47,757 bases of DNA from Mariniflexile gromovii (GTDB lineage: Bacteria > Bacteroidota > Bacteroidia > Flavobacteriales > Flavobacteriaceae). This document shows, in pieces, positions 25,601 to 34,007 of this stretch (position 1 is its first letter; each line of letters begins with the position of its first letter). A model generated the notes under the pieces. That model was not told the origin of the DNA, ran no database searches, and saw only the letters and a program-made list of their open reading frames with translations. The stretch lies in contig NZ_JAGJCB010000027.1 in the NCBI RefSeq assembly GCF_017814435.1, positions 1-47,757 of the forward strand, written 5' to 3'. Both the position numbers and the translations under genes were made by a program.

Positions 25601-28243
25601 AAAAATTGGTATGTGCCCGCAGGTGATAAAGAAGCGGCAAAAATGTTGGTTTTTTCAGCAGATAAAGAACAGTATCAAGTTGGTGAAACAGCTAAAATTA
25701 AATTCAAATCGGGCAGTGAAGGGCGCGCCTTGGTAAGTGTTGAAAATGGCACTGAAGTTTTAAATTTCAAATGGATAAAAACAAAACAAGGTGAAACTAC
25801 GGTTGAAATTCCTGTAACTTCAGAAATGGCACCAAACGTATTTATCAATATTTCATTATTACAACCACATGCCATAACAGCAAACGATTTACCTATTCGT
25901 ATGTATGGCATTATTCCATTAATGGTTGAAGACCCAAGCACCATATTACAACCACAAATAAAAATGCCTGAAGTATTACGTCCAGAACAGGCTTTTGATG
26001 TGTATGTTTCAGAAAAAAACAAAAAAGCCATGACCTATACAGTTGCGGTTGTTGAAGAAGGTTTATTGGATTTAACACGTTTTAAAACACCAAATGCGTG
26101 GGATGCATTTTATGCACGTGAAGCATTGGGTGTAAAAACTTGGGATATTTTTGATGATGTTATTGGAGCGTATTCCGGTAGCATAGACCAAGTATTTGCA
26201 ATTGGTGGCGATGGCAATGCCGCAGCAGGAAAAAACAAAAAAGCAAACCGTTTTAAACCCGTTGTAACCTATTTGGGTCCGTTTACATTAAAAGCAGGCG
26301 AAACCAAAAAGCACAACATCAAATTACCCAACTATATTGGTGCGGTAAGAACCATGGTTATTGCTGGAAACCATACCACCAAAGCCTATGGAAGCACAGA
26401 CAAATCGGTTGAAGTAAAAAAACCATTAATGGTATTGGCTACGCTTCCGCGGAAATTAAGCCCCGGTGAAAAAGTAACACTGCCAGTAACTGTTTTTGCT
26501 ATAGAAAACAAAGTGAAAAATGTAACGATTAGTCTTAAATTAAGCAACGGCATTTCGGTAGTTGGGGAGAAAACAAAAAATCTATCGTTTTCAAAACCCG
26601 ATGAACAAATGACCTATTTTGAATTGGATGTTAGCAAAGCAAAAGGCATCAATACAGTGGAAGTTATTGCGACCGGAAATGGTGAAAAATCAACTTATAA
26701 AGTAGAATTGGATGTGGTGAATCCTAACCCCATCACATCCAAATCACTTGATGAAACATTAAATGCCAATGCAAACGAAACACTTGATTTTTCAACCTTT
26801 GGTGTTACAGGAACCAATTCGGCAACCATCGAATTTTCAACCTTACCTCCCATGGATTTTTCACGCCGATTGGATTATCTAATTCAATATCCTCATGGAT
26901 GTGCAGAACAAACAACATCGAGTGTGTTTCCGCAGTTATTCTTAAACGATATTTTCGATTTAACGTATGATAAAAAACAAGCCATTGAAAGTAATATTAA
27001 AAACGGCATTACCAGATTAGGACATTTTCAACAACCCAACGGCGGTATGAGTTATTGGATGGGTGAAACAACGGTTGATGATTGGTCTACAAGTTACATT
27101 GGTCATTTTATGTTGGAAGCCGAAAAGAAAGGTTTTGTGTTACCATTAACGTTTAAAACCAATTGGTTGCGTTACCAAAAGCAAGCGGCTAGAGATTGGC
27201 GCCCAAGTTATAGAAGTTATAATTCCGATTTGGCACAAGCTTACAGATTATATACCTTGGCTTTAGCTGGAAATGCCGATTTAGCAGCCATGAACCGATT
27301 ACGTGAGTTTACAGAAATATCCAACGAAGGCAAATGGCGACTGGCAGCAGCCTATGCTTTGGCAGGACAAAAAGAAGCTAGTTCTCAAATTTCTAGCACT
27401 GCCAATATTAATTTTCAACCACAAAAATATAATTATTACACGTATGGATCGGTTGATAGAAACAGAGCGATGGCTTTAGAAACGATGGTGCTTACCAAAA
27501 GTTCTAAAATGCGCGGACTTGCAGAAACCATTGCAAAAGACTTATCGAGCGATATCTGGATGAGTACACAAACCACAGCCTACAGTTTACTAGCTATGGC
27601 TAAAATGGTGAAAGCAAACGGCGGCAAAGCATTGCATGTAAGCTATACCTTGAATGGAAAAACAGAAACCATAAGGTCTAAAAGTGCTATCGCACAGCGT
27701 ACTTTAAAAATTGTTGAAGGCAATAATGCATTATCATTAACTAACCATAAAGACAATGTGGTGTATGTACGTGTTCTAAACGCTGGCAAATTACCCTTAG
27801 GAGAAGAAATAGCCGAACAACGTGGTTTGAGTGTGTCTGTAATTTACAAGAACTTAAAAGGTAATAAAATGGATATTTCAAAATTACAGCAAGGGCAAGA
27901 TTTTATAGCTTCAGTAAGTGTAAGCAACCTTAAAGATTATAACATTCAAAATGTGGCTTTAACTCAAATTTTCCCTTCAGGATGGGAAATTGTAAACACC
28001 CGTTTTACAGATTTTGGCGATACCGTTACAAGTCAAGCACGTTATACCGATATACGCGACGACCGAGTGAATTTCTATTTCGATTTATCCCAAAAAGGAA
28101 AACACAGTACAAAAACGTTTAATGTAATGTTGAATGCTTCGTATTTAGGAACCTATTATTTACCTGGTATTCAAGCGGAAGCGATGTATGATAACGGCTT
28201 TTTGGTAAGAACAAAAGGGCAATGGATAACTGTTGAAAAATAA
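22679..28243 (+). CDS. Bacterial alpha-2-macroglobulin lipoprotein
   Basis: This 1854-residue lipoprotein (LIFLVVSC, lipid-anchored Cys19) is predicted to lie in the periplasm. The order is N-terminal macroglobulin/Ig-like domains, an acidic tyrosine-rich insert at about 453-497, an MG2 domain with GLKGYIYGERGVWRPGDTLH near residue 620, the A2M domain, then the thioester-domain helices. A CAEQ thioester motif sits at 1408-1411 in YPHGCAEQTTSS, so this copy probably keeps a reactive thioester able to trap proteases. Such proteins are classically paired with PBP1C, found here 470 bases downstream. The ATG at 22679 gives the signal peptide. Confidence 0.93.
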   Translation: MSFKKLFTFTMLIFLVVSCKKKEVETDNLFKFREYISYTTSGLVSVADPIEINLAKEVNGWEMGKELTENLITITPHVQGKLTVANNHALLFIPDEHLESSTEYTVSVKLEDIYKNIPKDFETYTFQFKTITPNFSIVTNNLQSYSKNWQYLEAVLRSADVISLNDAKKLVEAYQADKKLSIAFNEANQHSRIFEFKIDSIHRKIEDSEVLIKWNGAAIKADNKGENKVFIPGINNFTIVNVEVIQAPEQCLSINFSDPLKRQQNFDGLVTLQGVKNPKYVVDGNVLKVYPDTKLVGNIQVDVFQGIANTDGYKLKKPFSELIAFEELKPQVRLLTSGTILPNSQELKFNFEAVNLKAVDVRIIKIFEDNILQFLQDNDLNNANSYNVRQVGRRIAKQTIQLQSEAENTGKWKAYSIDLSKFFKADPGAIYRVEVSFNKNYSLYNCDGNTTVSNTENEEEGYYEDEYYEEDYTESTTPEDEELREEAYWDNLTYRYKNYNYNWREENNPCHDAYYNESKVVSQNLLASNIGVIAKQGANNSYYFAVTNILTTSPEAGATVKLYNFQQQELASTITDNEGLTLVDLNKNAAFAIVSKGKNKTYIKLADGNSLSLSKFDVSGNKIQRGLKGYIYGERGVWRPGDTLHLTFMLNDFTNPLPKGHPVKMEITDPYGKLVFKNVTTNNVNNFYKFTVPTATEDKTGNYKAKVSLGGAVFYKDLKIETVKPNRLKIKIDFENEILTKKEPLKGTLDVKWLHGAPGKNLKAEIKAKFSSATTSFKNYKGYVFNDPTKQFETEEITVFEGAVDTDGLAKINKKLEISKNAPGMLNVQFLARAFENGGDFSMDAFTKQYAPYESFVGLHAPKGNDYGAFSTNENQMFDVVVVNANGKPVKRSNVEVKVYKIEWRWWWNSSYDNLSSYVSSSYHKPFYDTKINTDTNGKASFKLNIPDNERGRYLIRVTDPESGHSTGETAYFYKNWYVPAGDKEAAKMLVFSADKEQYQVGETAKIKFKSGSEGRALVSVENGTEVLNFKWIKTKQGETTVEIPVTSEMAPNVFINISLLQPHAITANDLPIRMYGIIPLMVEDPSTILQPQIKMPEVLRPEQAFDVYVSEKNKKAMTYTVAVVEEGLLDLTRFKTPNAWDAFYAREALGVKTWDIFDDVIGAYSGSIDQVFAIGGDGNAAAGKNKKANRFKPVVTYLGPFTLKAGETKKHNIKLPNYIGAVRTMVIAGNHTTKAYGSTDKSVEVKKPLMVLATLPRKLSPGEKVTLPVTVFAIENKVKNVTISLKLSNGISVVGEKTKNLSFSKPDEQMTYFELDVSKAKGINTVEVIATGNGEKSTYKVELDVVNPNPITSKSLDETLNANANETLDFSTFGVTGTNSATIEFSTLPPMDFSRRLDYLIQYPHGCAEQTTSSVFPQLFLNDIFDLTYDKKQAIESNIKNGITRLGHFQQPNGGMSYWMGETTVDDWSTSYIGHFMLEAEKKGFVLPLTFKTNWLRYQKQAARDWRPSYRSYNSDLAQAYRLYTLALAGNADLAAMNRLREFTEISNEGKWRLAAAYALAGQKEASSQISSTANINFQPQKYNYYTYGSVDRNRAMALETMVLTKSSKMRGLAETIAKDLSSDIWMSTQTTAYSLLAMAKMVKANGGKALHVSYTLNGKTETIRSKSAIAQRTLKIVEGNNALSLTNHKDNVVYVRVLNAGKLPLGEEIAEQRGLSVSVIYKNLKGNKMDISKLQQGQDFIASVSVSNLKDYNIQNVALTQIFPSGWEIVNTRFTDFGDTVTSQARYTDIRDDRVNFYFDLSQKGKHSTKTFNVMLNASYLGTYYLPGIQAEAMYDNGFLVRTKGQWITVEK

Positions 28244-28246
28244 AAA

Positions 28247-28558
28247 ATGAAAGAAGATTTCAAACCCTACTACGCAGTCATTTTCACTTCAACCCAAAAT
28301 GAAAACGTTGAAGGATATAATGATATGGCAGATAAAATGGAAACTTTAGCAAAACAACAAAAGGGCTTTTTGGGTATGGACAGCGCCAGAAATGCTGTGG
28401 GTATTACCGTGAGCTATTGGGAAAGTTTAGAAGCTATAAAGAATTGGAAACAACATACGGACCATTTGGTGGCACAACAAAAAGGACGAGAAGATTGGTA
28501 CAGTTGGTACAACGTGAGAATTTGCAAGGTTGAACGTGAGTATGAGTTTAATAAATAA
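28247..28558 (+). CDS. ABM (antibiotic biosynthesis monooxygenase-like) domain protein
   Basis: A 103-residue dimeric ferredoxin-like fold protein of the ABM family, recognised by YYAVIFTSTQN, MADKMETLAKQQKGFLGMDS and ITVSYWESLEAIKNWKQHTDH. Members include YgiN-like quinol monooxygenases, heme-degrading enzymes and many of unknown activity. I see no specific heme or substrate signature, so no reaction is assigned. It starts three bases after the A2M stop and is therefore probably co-transcribed with A2M, wedged between A2M and PBP1C. Confidence 0.85.
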   Translation: MKEDFKPYYAVIFTSTQNENVEGYNDMADKMETLAKQQKGFLGMDSARNAVGITVSYWESLEAIKNWKQHTDHLVAQQKGREDWYSWYNVRICKVEREYEFNK

Positions 28559-28673
28559 AACAAGTAACGTCATTATGAAGGAAGCATGGCTGAAGTTATC
28601 TTTATAATTGAATATTTACATGTAAATAAAGAGGTTGCGATATCGTTTTAATTGCAATGATATTCTAAAATTT

Positions 28674-28706
28674 AGACCTCACAGGTTTTAAAAACCTGTG
28701 AGGTCT
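28674..28706. repeat. Perfect 16-base-arm palindrome upstream of pbpC
   Basis: Arms 28674-28689 (AGACCTCACAGGTTTT) and 28691-28706 (its reverse complement) flank a single A. The same word is a familiar high-copy intergenic palindrome in flavobacteria (recollection). It sits ten bases before the pbpC ATG. The GTG inside the right arm (28698) would add six residues to PBP1C but is repeat sequence, so it is not used as the start. The hairpin could act as an mRNA 3' stabiliser for the A2M-ABM transcript. Confidence 0.75.
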
Positions 28707-28715
28707 TCCAATACC

Positions 28716-31067
28716 ATGAACAAAATAATAGTCTATATAAAACGCAATAAAATTAAATCGACAGTCATTCTGGCTGTTTTAATTGCCTATTACTTTTGTT
28801 TGCCTTGGCAGCTTTTTAAAGACCCAACTGCTACTGTAATTACCAGTAAAAACAAAGAACTTTTAGGAGCCCAAATAGCAAAAGATGGCCAATGGCGATT
28901 TCCGCAAAACGACACCGTTCCTAAAAAATTTGAAACCTGTATTATTCAATTTGAAGATGAATACTTTTATAAACATCCCGGTTTTAATCCTATCTCCATT
29001 TTTAAGGCATTACGAGACAACCTTAAATCTGGCAATGTAAAACGTGGTGGCAGTACGATAACGCAACAAGTAATTCGTTTGTCACGAAAAAATAAAAAGC
29101 GCACCTATTTTGAAAAAGGTATTGAAATTCTGCTGGCTACCCGATTAGAACTTCGAGCTTCAAAAAACCGAATATTAGCTTATTACACCAGTAACGCGCC
29201 TTTTGGCGGTAATGTCGTTGGGCTAGATGCCGCTTCATGGCGCTATTTTAATAGAAGTGCCAATCAACTTTCGTGGGCAGAAAGCGCTTTACTTGCTGTG
29301 TTGCCAAATGCTCCAAGCCTCATTTATCCAGGGAAAAATCATGAGCAGTTAATAAAAAAACGAAATAGGCTTCTTAAAAAGCTTTTTCAAAAAGGTGTGA
29401 TTGATAAGTTAACCTATCAACTATCCATTGCAGAAGATATTCCAGAAAAGCCATATCCATTGCCTCAAATAGCACCACATTTGCTTCAAAAAGTTTCAAA
29501 AACTTATAACGGAAAACGCATTCAAACTTCTATAGATGTGCGCTTGCAAGAACGTATTAATGGAATCGTTCAAAGCCATTACAAGCAATTGAGTCAAAAC
29601 GAAATTTACAACGCCGCTGTTTTAGTTTTAGATGTAAAAACCCGAAAAGTTTTAGCGTATGTTGGAAATACACCTACCGATAAAGCGCACCAAAAAGATG
29701 TAGATGTTATAGATAAACCACGCAGTACGGGCAGTATTTTAAAACCTTTTTTATATGCAGCCATGTTGGATGCGGGTGATGTGTTGCAAAACACCTTGGT
29801 GGCCGATGTACCCACGCAATTTGGGAGTTACAACCCCGAAAATTATAACCAAACCTATGACGGTGCTGTACCTGCAAGCAGCGCTTTGTCGCGCTCGTTA
29901 AATGTGCCTTCGGTAAGAATGCTTCAAGAATTTGGTTTGGATCGATTTCATCATTATTTAAAAACATTGCGACTCAAAGATTTAAAATACGACGCCAATC
30001 ATTATGGCTTATCGCTTATTTTAGGTGGTGCCGAAAGTAATTTATGGGATTTATGTAAAAGTTATGCAGCACTATCTTCCACTTTAAATCATTTTTCTGA
30101 AACTTCTAGTGAATATTTTTCCAATGAATTTTGTGAACCCATATTTTTAGCTTCAGAAACAATTGATTTCGGGAAAAAATCAACCGAAAAAACACTTTTT
30201 GATGCTGCTTCCATTTATTTGACTTATGAGAGTCTAAAAGAAGTAAACCGTCCCGAAGGTGATGAAAATTGGGAATTTTTTGACGGGTCCAAGCAAATAG
30301 CATGGAAAACAGGTACCAGTTTTGGGTTTCGTGATGCTTGGGCCATTGGTACCACTAAAGATTACGTGGTAGGGGTTTGGGTTGGAAATGCCGATGGCGA
30401 AGGCAGACCTGGTTTGGTGGGTGTGCAAGCTGCGGCTCCCATGTTGTTTGATGTTTTTGATGTGCTACCCAAAACCGATTGGTTTTCAAAACCTTTTGAT
30501 GAAATGCAGGAAGTTGAAATCTGCAAAAAAAGCGGTTACAGGGCATCTCAAAATTGTGATGAAGTTGAAACAAAATTTATTCAATTAAGTGGATTAAAAA
30601 CGAAACCTTGTCCGTTTCACATCTTGATTCATTTAGATAATACGGAAACATTTCAAGTAAATACCTCATGTGAAAATTTAAGTAACATTCACAACAAATC
30701 GTGGTTTGTATTGCCACCTTTAATAGCGCATTATTATAAAACCAAAAATCCATTTTACAAACCGCTGCCAAAATTTAGAAGTGATTGTTTGAGCGAAAGT
30801 GCTATCACCATGGAATTTATTTATCCGAAGGAAAACAACCATATATTTTTAGCAAAAGATTTTGATGAAAAAGCGAATGATTTAATCCTGAAAATAGCCC
30901 ATTCCAAACCCGAATCTACGTTGTTTTGGTATATGGATGATGCCTTTGTAGGAAGTACTAAAGACATTCACGAATTATCAGTCGTTCCCAAACAAGGCGA
31001 CCACATGATAACCGTTGTTGATGAATTTGGAAATGAAGCAAAAAGAAAGATGACTATCTCAAAATAA
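28716..31067 (+). CDS. pbpC: Penicillin-binding protein 1C
   Basis: This bifunctional peptidoglycan synthase of 783 residues is anchored by one N-terminal TM (about 15-31). The glycosyltransferase domain (about 45-215) has the catalytic FEDEYFYKHPGF and GGSTITQQVIRLSRKNKKR motifs. The transpeptidase domain has SxxK in RSTGSILKPF, and KTGTS near residue 531. A C-terminal biPBP_C domain covers the last 90 residues or so (SESAITMEFIYPKENNHIFL). PBP1C is the usual partner of A2M, together suggested to trap attacking proteases and repair the wall. The ATG at 28716 is chosen over the upstream GTG that lies in a palindrome. Confidence 0.95.
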   Translation: MNKIIVYIKRNKIKSTVILAVLIAYYFCLPWQLFKDPTATVITSKNKELLGAQIAKDGQWRFPQNDTVPKKFETCIIQFEDEYFYKHPGFNPISIFKALRDNLKSGNVKRGGSTITQQVIRLSRKNKKRTYFEKGIEILLATRLELRASKNRILAYYTSNAPFGGNVVGLDAASWRYFNRSANQLSWAESALLAVLPNAPSLIYPGKNHEQLIKKRNRLLKKLFQKGVIDKLTYQLSIAEDIPEKPYPLPQIAPHLLQKVSKTYNGKRIQTSIDVRLQERINGIVQSHYKQLSQNEIYNAAVLVLDVKTRKVLAYVGNTPTDKAHQKDVDVIDKPRSTGSILKPFLYAAMLDAGDVLQNTLVADVPTQFGSYNPENYNQTYDGAVPASSALSRSLNVPSVRMLQEFGLDRFHHYLKTLRLKDLKYDANHYGLSLILGGAESNLWDLCKSYAALSSTLNHFSETSSEYFSNEFCEPIFLASETIDFGKKSTEKTLFDAASIYLTYESLKEVNRPEGDENWEFFDGSKQIAWKTGTSFGFRDAWAIGTTKDYVVGVWVGNADGEGRPGLVGVQAAAPMLFDVFDVLPKTDWFSKPFDEMQEVEICKKSGYRASQNCDEVETKFIQLSGLKTKPCPFHILIHLDNTETFQVNTSCENLSNIHNKSWFVLPPLIAHYYKTKNPFYKPLPKFRSDCLSESAITMEFIYPKENNHIFLAKDFDEKANDLILKIAHSKPESTLFWYMDDAFVGSTKDIHELSVVPKQGDHMITVVDEFGNEAKRKMTISK

Positions 31068-31100
31068 TTCATAACTTTATGTAAACCAAACCATTATAAC

Positions 31101-32039
31101 ATGCCAGCGTTTCCTAAACCAAATTTTGTATATAATTTTGACATTCATGCCGAGATTCAAAATCTAAAAAAACACAAAAACAAACGTCATATTCCTGAAA
31201 AGACAGACGGTAAACTTTTAATTGCCACTTGGAATATTGCCAACCTAGGATTACAAAAACGTTGGAACGAGCATTATAAACTCATTGCTGAAATTATTAG
31301 CTGGTTTGATATTATTGCCATTCAAGAAACCAATGACAACCTAGAAGGACTGTATAATATAGAACTGGAATTGCCAAATCATTATGATTTGATTTTTTCG
31401 GACGCCGGTGGCAATAATGAACGTTTTGCTTTTATATTCGACAATCAAAAAATAGATAGATTACAATTGGTTGCTGAAATATCCATTCCGCCAAAAGACC
31501 ATAGACACATAAAGTTGAAAGGTGTAAAATCAAAATTTACCGGTTTTGATAGAACGCCTTACCTATGCTCCTTTCAATGGAAAAATCACAAGCTTATTTT
31601 TATAACGGTACATTCCTATTTTGGAAGCGAGAGAAAGGCAGATGTAGAGAGACGTTCTTTAGAAGCGTATGCTATTTCGCGTTATGCGGATTTACGGAAA
31701 AATTCAAAATATGCTTTTTCAAAAAAGATTATTACTATGGGCGATTTCAATATTCCTAAAATTGAACAAGGCGACCAAACGTATGATGCCTTGATGGAAA
31801 GGGGTCTAAAATTGCCCGACCATTCCACTCAAATTTACTCGAACATTAATGATGATAAACAGTATGACCAAATAGCATTTTTACCTTCGTTAAAATCTAA
31901 AATTACAGCTAATGGGGTTTTTGATTTTGACACGGCTATTTTTCCAGATTTATGGGAATCTAACGTTTCGAACTTTAAAAAATATTTGAAATACTACATG
32001 TCCGATCACAGACCTATGTGGATTCAACTGAAATTATAA
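31101..32039 (+). CDS. Endonuclease/exonuclease/phosphatase (EEP) family protein
   Basis: This 312-residue protein has the complete EEP superfamily motif set: LLIATWNIANLG, the catalytic glutamate in IAIQETND, GDFNIPK, and SDHRPMW at the C-terminus. The fold is shared by DNase I, exonuclease III, inositol phosphatases and sphingomyelinases, so the substrate (nucleic acid or phosphoester) cannot be decided here. No signal peptide or TM is seen, which suggests a cytosolic enzyme. It begins 33 bases after pbpC and may share its transcript. It converges on another EEP gene, with their stops two bases apart. Confidence 0.85.
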   Translation: MPAFPKPNFVYNFDIHAEIQNLKKHKNKRHIPEKTDGKLLIATWNIANLGLQKRWNEHYKLIAEIISWFDIIAIQETNDNLEGLYNIELELPNHYDLIFSDAGGNNERFAFIFDNQKIDRLQLVAEISIPPKDHRHIKLKGVKSKFTGFDRTPYLCSFQWKNHKLIFITVHSYFGSERKADVERRSLEAYAISRYADLRKNSKYAFSKKIITMGDFNIPKIEQGDQTYDALMERGLKLPDHSTQIYSNINDDKQYDQIAFLPSLKSKITANGVFDFDTAIFPDLWESNVSNFKKYLKYYMSDHRPMWIQLKL

Positions 32040-32041
32040 AA

Positions 32042-32911
32042 TTAATTCCTTACATAGGTTTTCAACATCGTATGGTCCGATTTAAACGTATTGATTTTTT
32101 GTGTCTTTAAAATTTCCAAATCTTTAGAAACCCATATATGATCGAGCGAAAGTAACGGCAAATTCCAAAACCAGGTTTCTCTAAAACCATTGCCTTTTTC
32201 ATTAAATGCATGATTAAACTCTGATTTCATTTTGTTTAAATATTTAGATTCAAAAGGTAGATTAAAATCACCTAAAACAATGGTTTTCTGGTTTTTTGAA
32301 ATTAATTTGTTTACAAAATTTAATTCCCAATTACGTGGTACATCGGTACTACCAGTTACATCAACTACATAAAAGTTAATCCCTTTTGAATTGAAGTTGA
32401 TAACAGAAGTGCTGTAATTGGATACCGTCTCATTTACTACATTTACTTGCGTTTTAGAAAAAATATATATGCCTCGCCTCAATTCATAAAAAAAATATTT
32501 TGGGTATTTTAATTGAAGCTTCTCTAGATTGTTTTTTTTAGACTCTACCAAAACCATCATATCTGGTATTCCTGTATTCAAATTAAAAGCATCTTCAAAA
32601 CCACTATCACGAGAAGCGTTCCAAAAAACAATTTCAAAATCGGTGTCTTTTATTGTTTCTGGGATATGAATTTTAAAACTTCTACCCAACCAAACAATCA
32701 ATAACATTACAGCTAATATTAAATGGCACCTTCTCTTTCTAAGAAAAACAGATAATAATAAAACCACTATTATTATTATCGGAAGCGGAAGTGAATAGTA
32801 AAGCAACGATTCTTGATAATTACGTTCTTTTAGTAGAAAATGCACCATTAATAACGCCGTAATTATTGCAACATTTACAACCCAATAAAGAATTTTTATT
32901 ATCTTAAACAT
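32042..32911 (-). CDS. Membrane-anchored EEP family protein
   Basis: A protein of about 289 residues with two or three N-terminal TM helices (IIKILYWVVNVAIITALLMV, SLPLPIIIIVVLLLSVFL, LAVMLLIVWLG) and an extracytoplasmic EEP domain. The motifs are FWNASRDSG, a glutamate in MVLVESKKNN, GDFNLP and SDHTML. This resembles the EndA/YafD-like membrane subgroup; the substrate is unknown. The ATG at 32911 shares its first base with the stop of the upstream gene (TAATG), a clear coupling signal. The in-frame codon at 32944 would overlap that gene by 34 bases and is less likely. Confidence 0.82.
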   Translation of the reverse strand: MFKIIKILYWVVNVAIITALLMVHFLLKERNYQESLLYYSLPLPIIIIVVLLLSVFLRKRRCHLILAVMLLIVWLGRSFKIHIPETIKDTDFEIVFWNASRDSGFEDAFNLNTGIPDMMVLVESKKNNLEKLQLKYPKYFFYELRRGIYIFSKTQVNVVNETVSNYSTSVINFNSKGINFYVVDVTGSTDVPRNWELNFVNKLISKNQKTIVLGDFNLPFESKYLNKMKSEFNHAFNEKGNGFRETWFWNLPLLSLDHIWVSKDLEILKTQKINTFKSDHTMLKTYVRN

Positions 32912-33435
32912 TACCTTAGTGGAAGGCCTTTTCCTGCCCACCAAGGGTGTATTTCTATAACCAAACGTCCCGCTTTTACCATAGGATCTGCATTGGCTAA
33001 ACTATCAGCCATTTTCAGGGTTGGTACATTATAAATCGTGATACCGCGTATGTCTCCTTTATCTCCAAAAGGGCCAGAAATATCGGCATACCCCAACTCG
33101 TACATTTTCTTTAAATGGGCTAAATGCTCTTTTTGTAAAATCTCTACATCTTCTTCATTTTGCGATCGAATGGTGCCATTTTTTAAAAAAGCTATAAAAT
33201 ATTGCTGCATTAAAATAGTGTCTTTTGTTTGTTCATCAATATAATCGAAGGTTTGATATCCTTCAGCAGCAAGTTCTTTTTTAATTTGTTTGATTGATTT
33301 TTTTATAGGTTTTTCCCTAACATCAACAACAACGGTATCCTTGACGACTTCTTCTGTTACCATTTCTTCTTTTTCTACTTTTCTGCAAGACACCAATGCA
33401 AAAATTGTTAAACATATTACTGCTACTTTTTTCAT
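32911..33435 (-). CDS. YCII-like domain lipoprotein
   Basis: A 174-residue protein with a lipoprotein signal (VICLTIFALVSC, Cys17), an acidic/basic linker, and a C-terminal domain of about 90 residues. That domain resembles the YCII family: QQYFIAFLKNGTIRSQ, the HLAHLKKMYELGYADISGPF block and DPMVKAGRLVIEIHPWW. YCII domains are small ferredoxin-like folds with proposed enzymatic roles. Placing one on an exported lipoprotein is unusual, although common in flavobacteria as I recall. The start at 33435 gives a clean signal; 33465 would add ten residues over the CYTH stop. It is co-transcribed with the CYTH gene and the membrane EEP gene. Confidence 0.78.
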   Translation of the reverse strand: MKKVAVICLTIFALVSCRKVEKEEMVTEEVVKDTVVVDVREKPIKKSIKQIKKELAAEGYQTFDYIDEQTKDTILMQQYFIAFLKNGTIRSQNEEDVEILQKEHLAHLKKMYELGYADISGPFGDKGDIRGITIYNVPTLKMADSLANADPMVKAGRLVIEIHPWWAGKGLPLR

Positions 33436-33458
33436 TTGTTCTGTTTTTATAATGTACG

Positions 33459-33926
33459 TTACCATGTTTTATAAGGATGCTTACTTAACTGTGAATTGTA
33501 ATATTTTATAATACCCGTAACTTCTTCACCTAGCCAATTGGGTTTTTCAAACATCTCATTTTCGCTTTTTAACTCCACTTCTGCAACTACCAACCCTTCA
33601 TTATCTCCATAAAATTCATCTATTTCAAAGATATGGTTTCCTACGTTTACTTCGTACCTAGTTTTATCAATTACTCCTGGCTCACAAAGATTTAAAAGCG
33701 CTTTAGCTTCTTCCTTAGAAATGGGTTTTTCCCATTCAAACCGTGTTAACCCATCAGAAGTCGATACCCCTTTAACAGTTAAAAAACCCATATCTTCTTT
33801 TAGTCGAATTCGTACGGTGCGTTCTTTATGTGTATTTAAAAAACCCTGAATAATTCTGGTACTTTTAAAAGCTTCCTTTTTATATAAAATTGAATTTACC
33901 AAAAACTTACGTTCAATTTCTACCAT
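33459..33926 (-). CDS. CYTH domain protein
   Basis: This 155-residue cytosolic protein of the CYTH superfamily (adenylate cyclase type IV / thiamine triphosphatase-like) has the signature ExExK at residues 3-7 (EIERK). Further conserved basic and acidic strands are RTVRIRLKEDMGFLTVKG, IDKTRYEV and the EIDEFYGDNEGLVVAEVE block. The tunnel fold binds triphosphates with divalent metal. Most bacterial members hydrolyse inorganic triphosphate, so tripolyphosphatase activity is the likely but unproven role. It is the first gene of a three-gene minus-strand operon, divergent from dinB. Confidence 0.9.
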   Translation of the reverse strand: MVEIERKFLVNSILYKKEAFKSTRIIQGFLNTHKERTVRIRLKEDMGFLTVKGVSTSDGLTRFEWEKPISKEEAKALLNLCEPGVIDKTRYEVNVGNHIFEIDEFYGDNEGLVVAEVELKSENEMFEKPNWLGEEVTGIIKYYNSQLSKHPYKTW

Positions 33927-34007
33927 GAGATAAACTACCTATTTTTAATTAAATTACTTATTAAAAGTGCCTATACAAAAATGGCATTTAATGCCTAAAT
34001 TTACGGT

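Noticed and set aside
28698-28715. GTG start for PBP1C giving six extra residues
   Set aside because: The GTG lies in the right arm of a dispersed palindrome. The ATG at 28716 yields a standard N-terminus.
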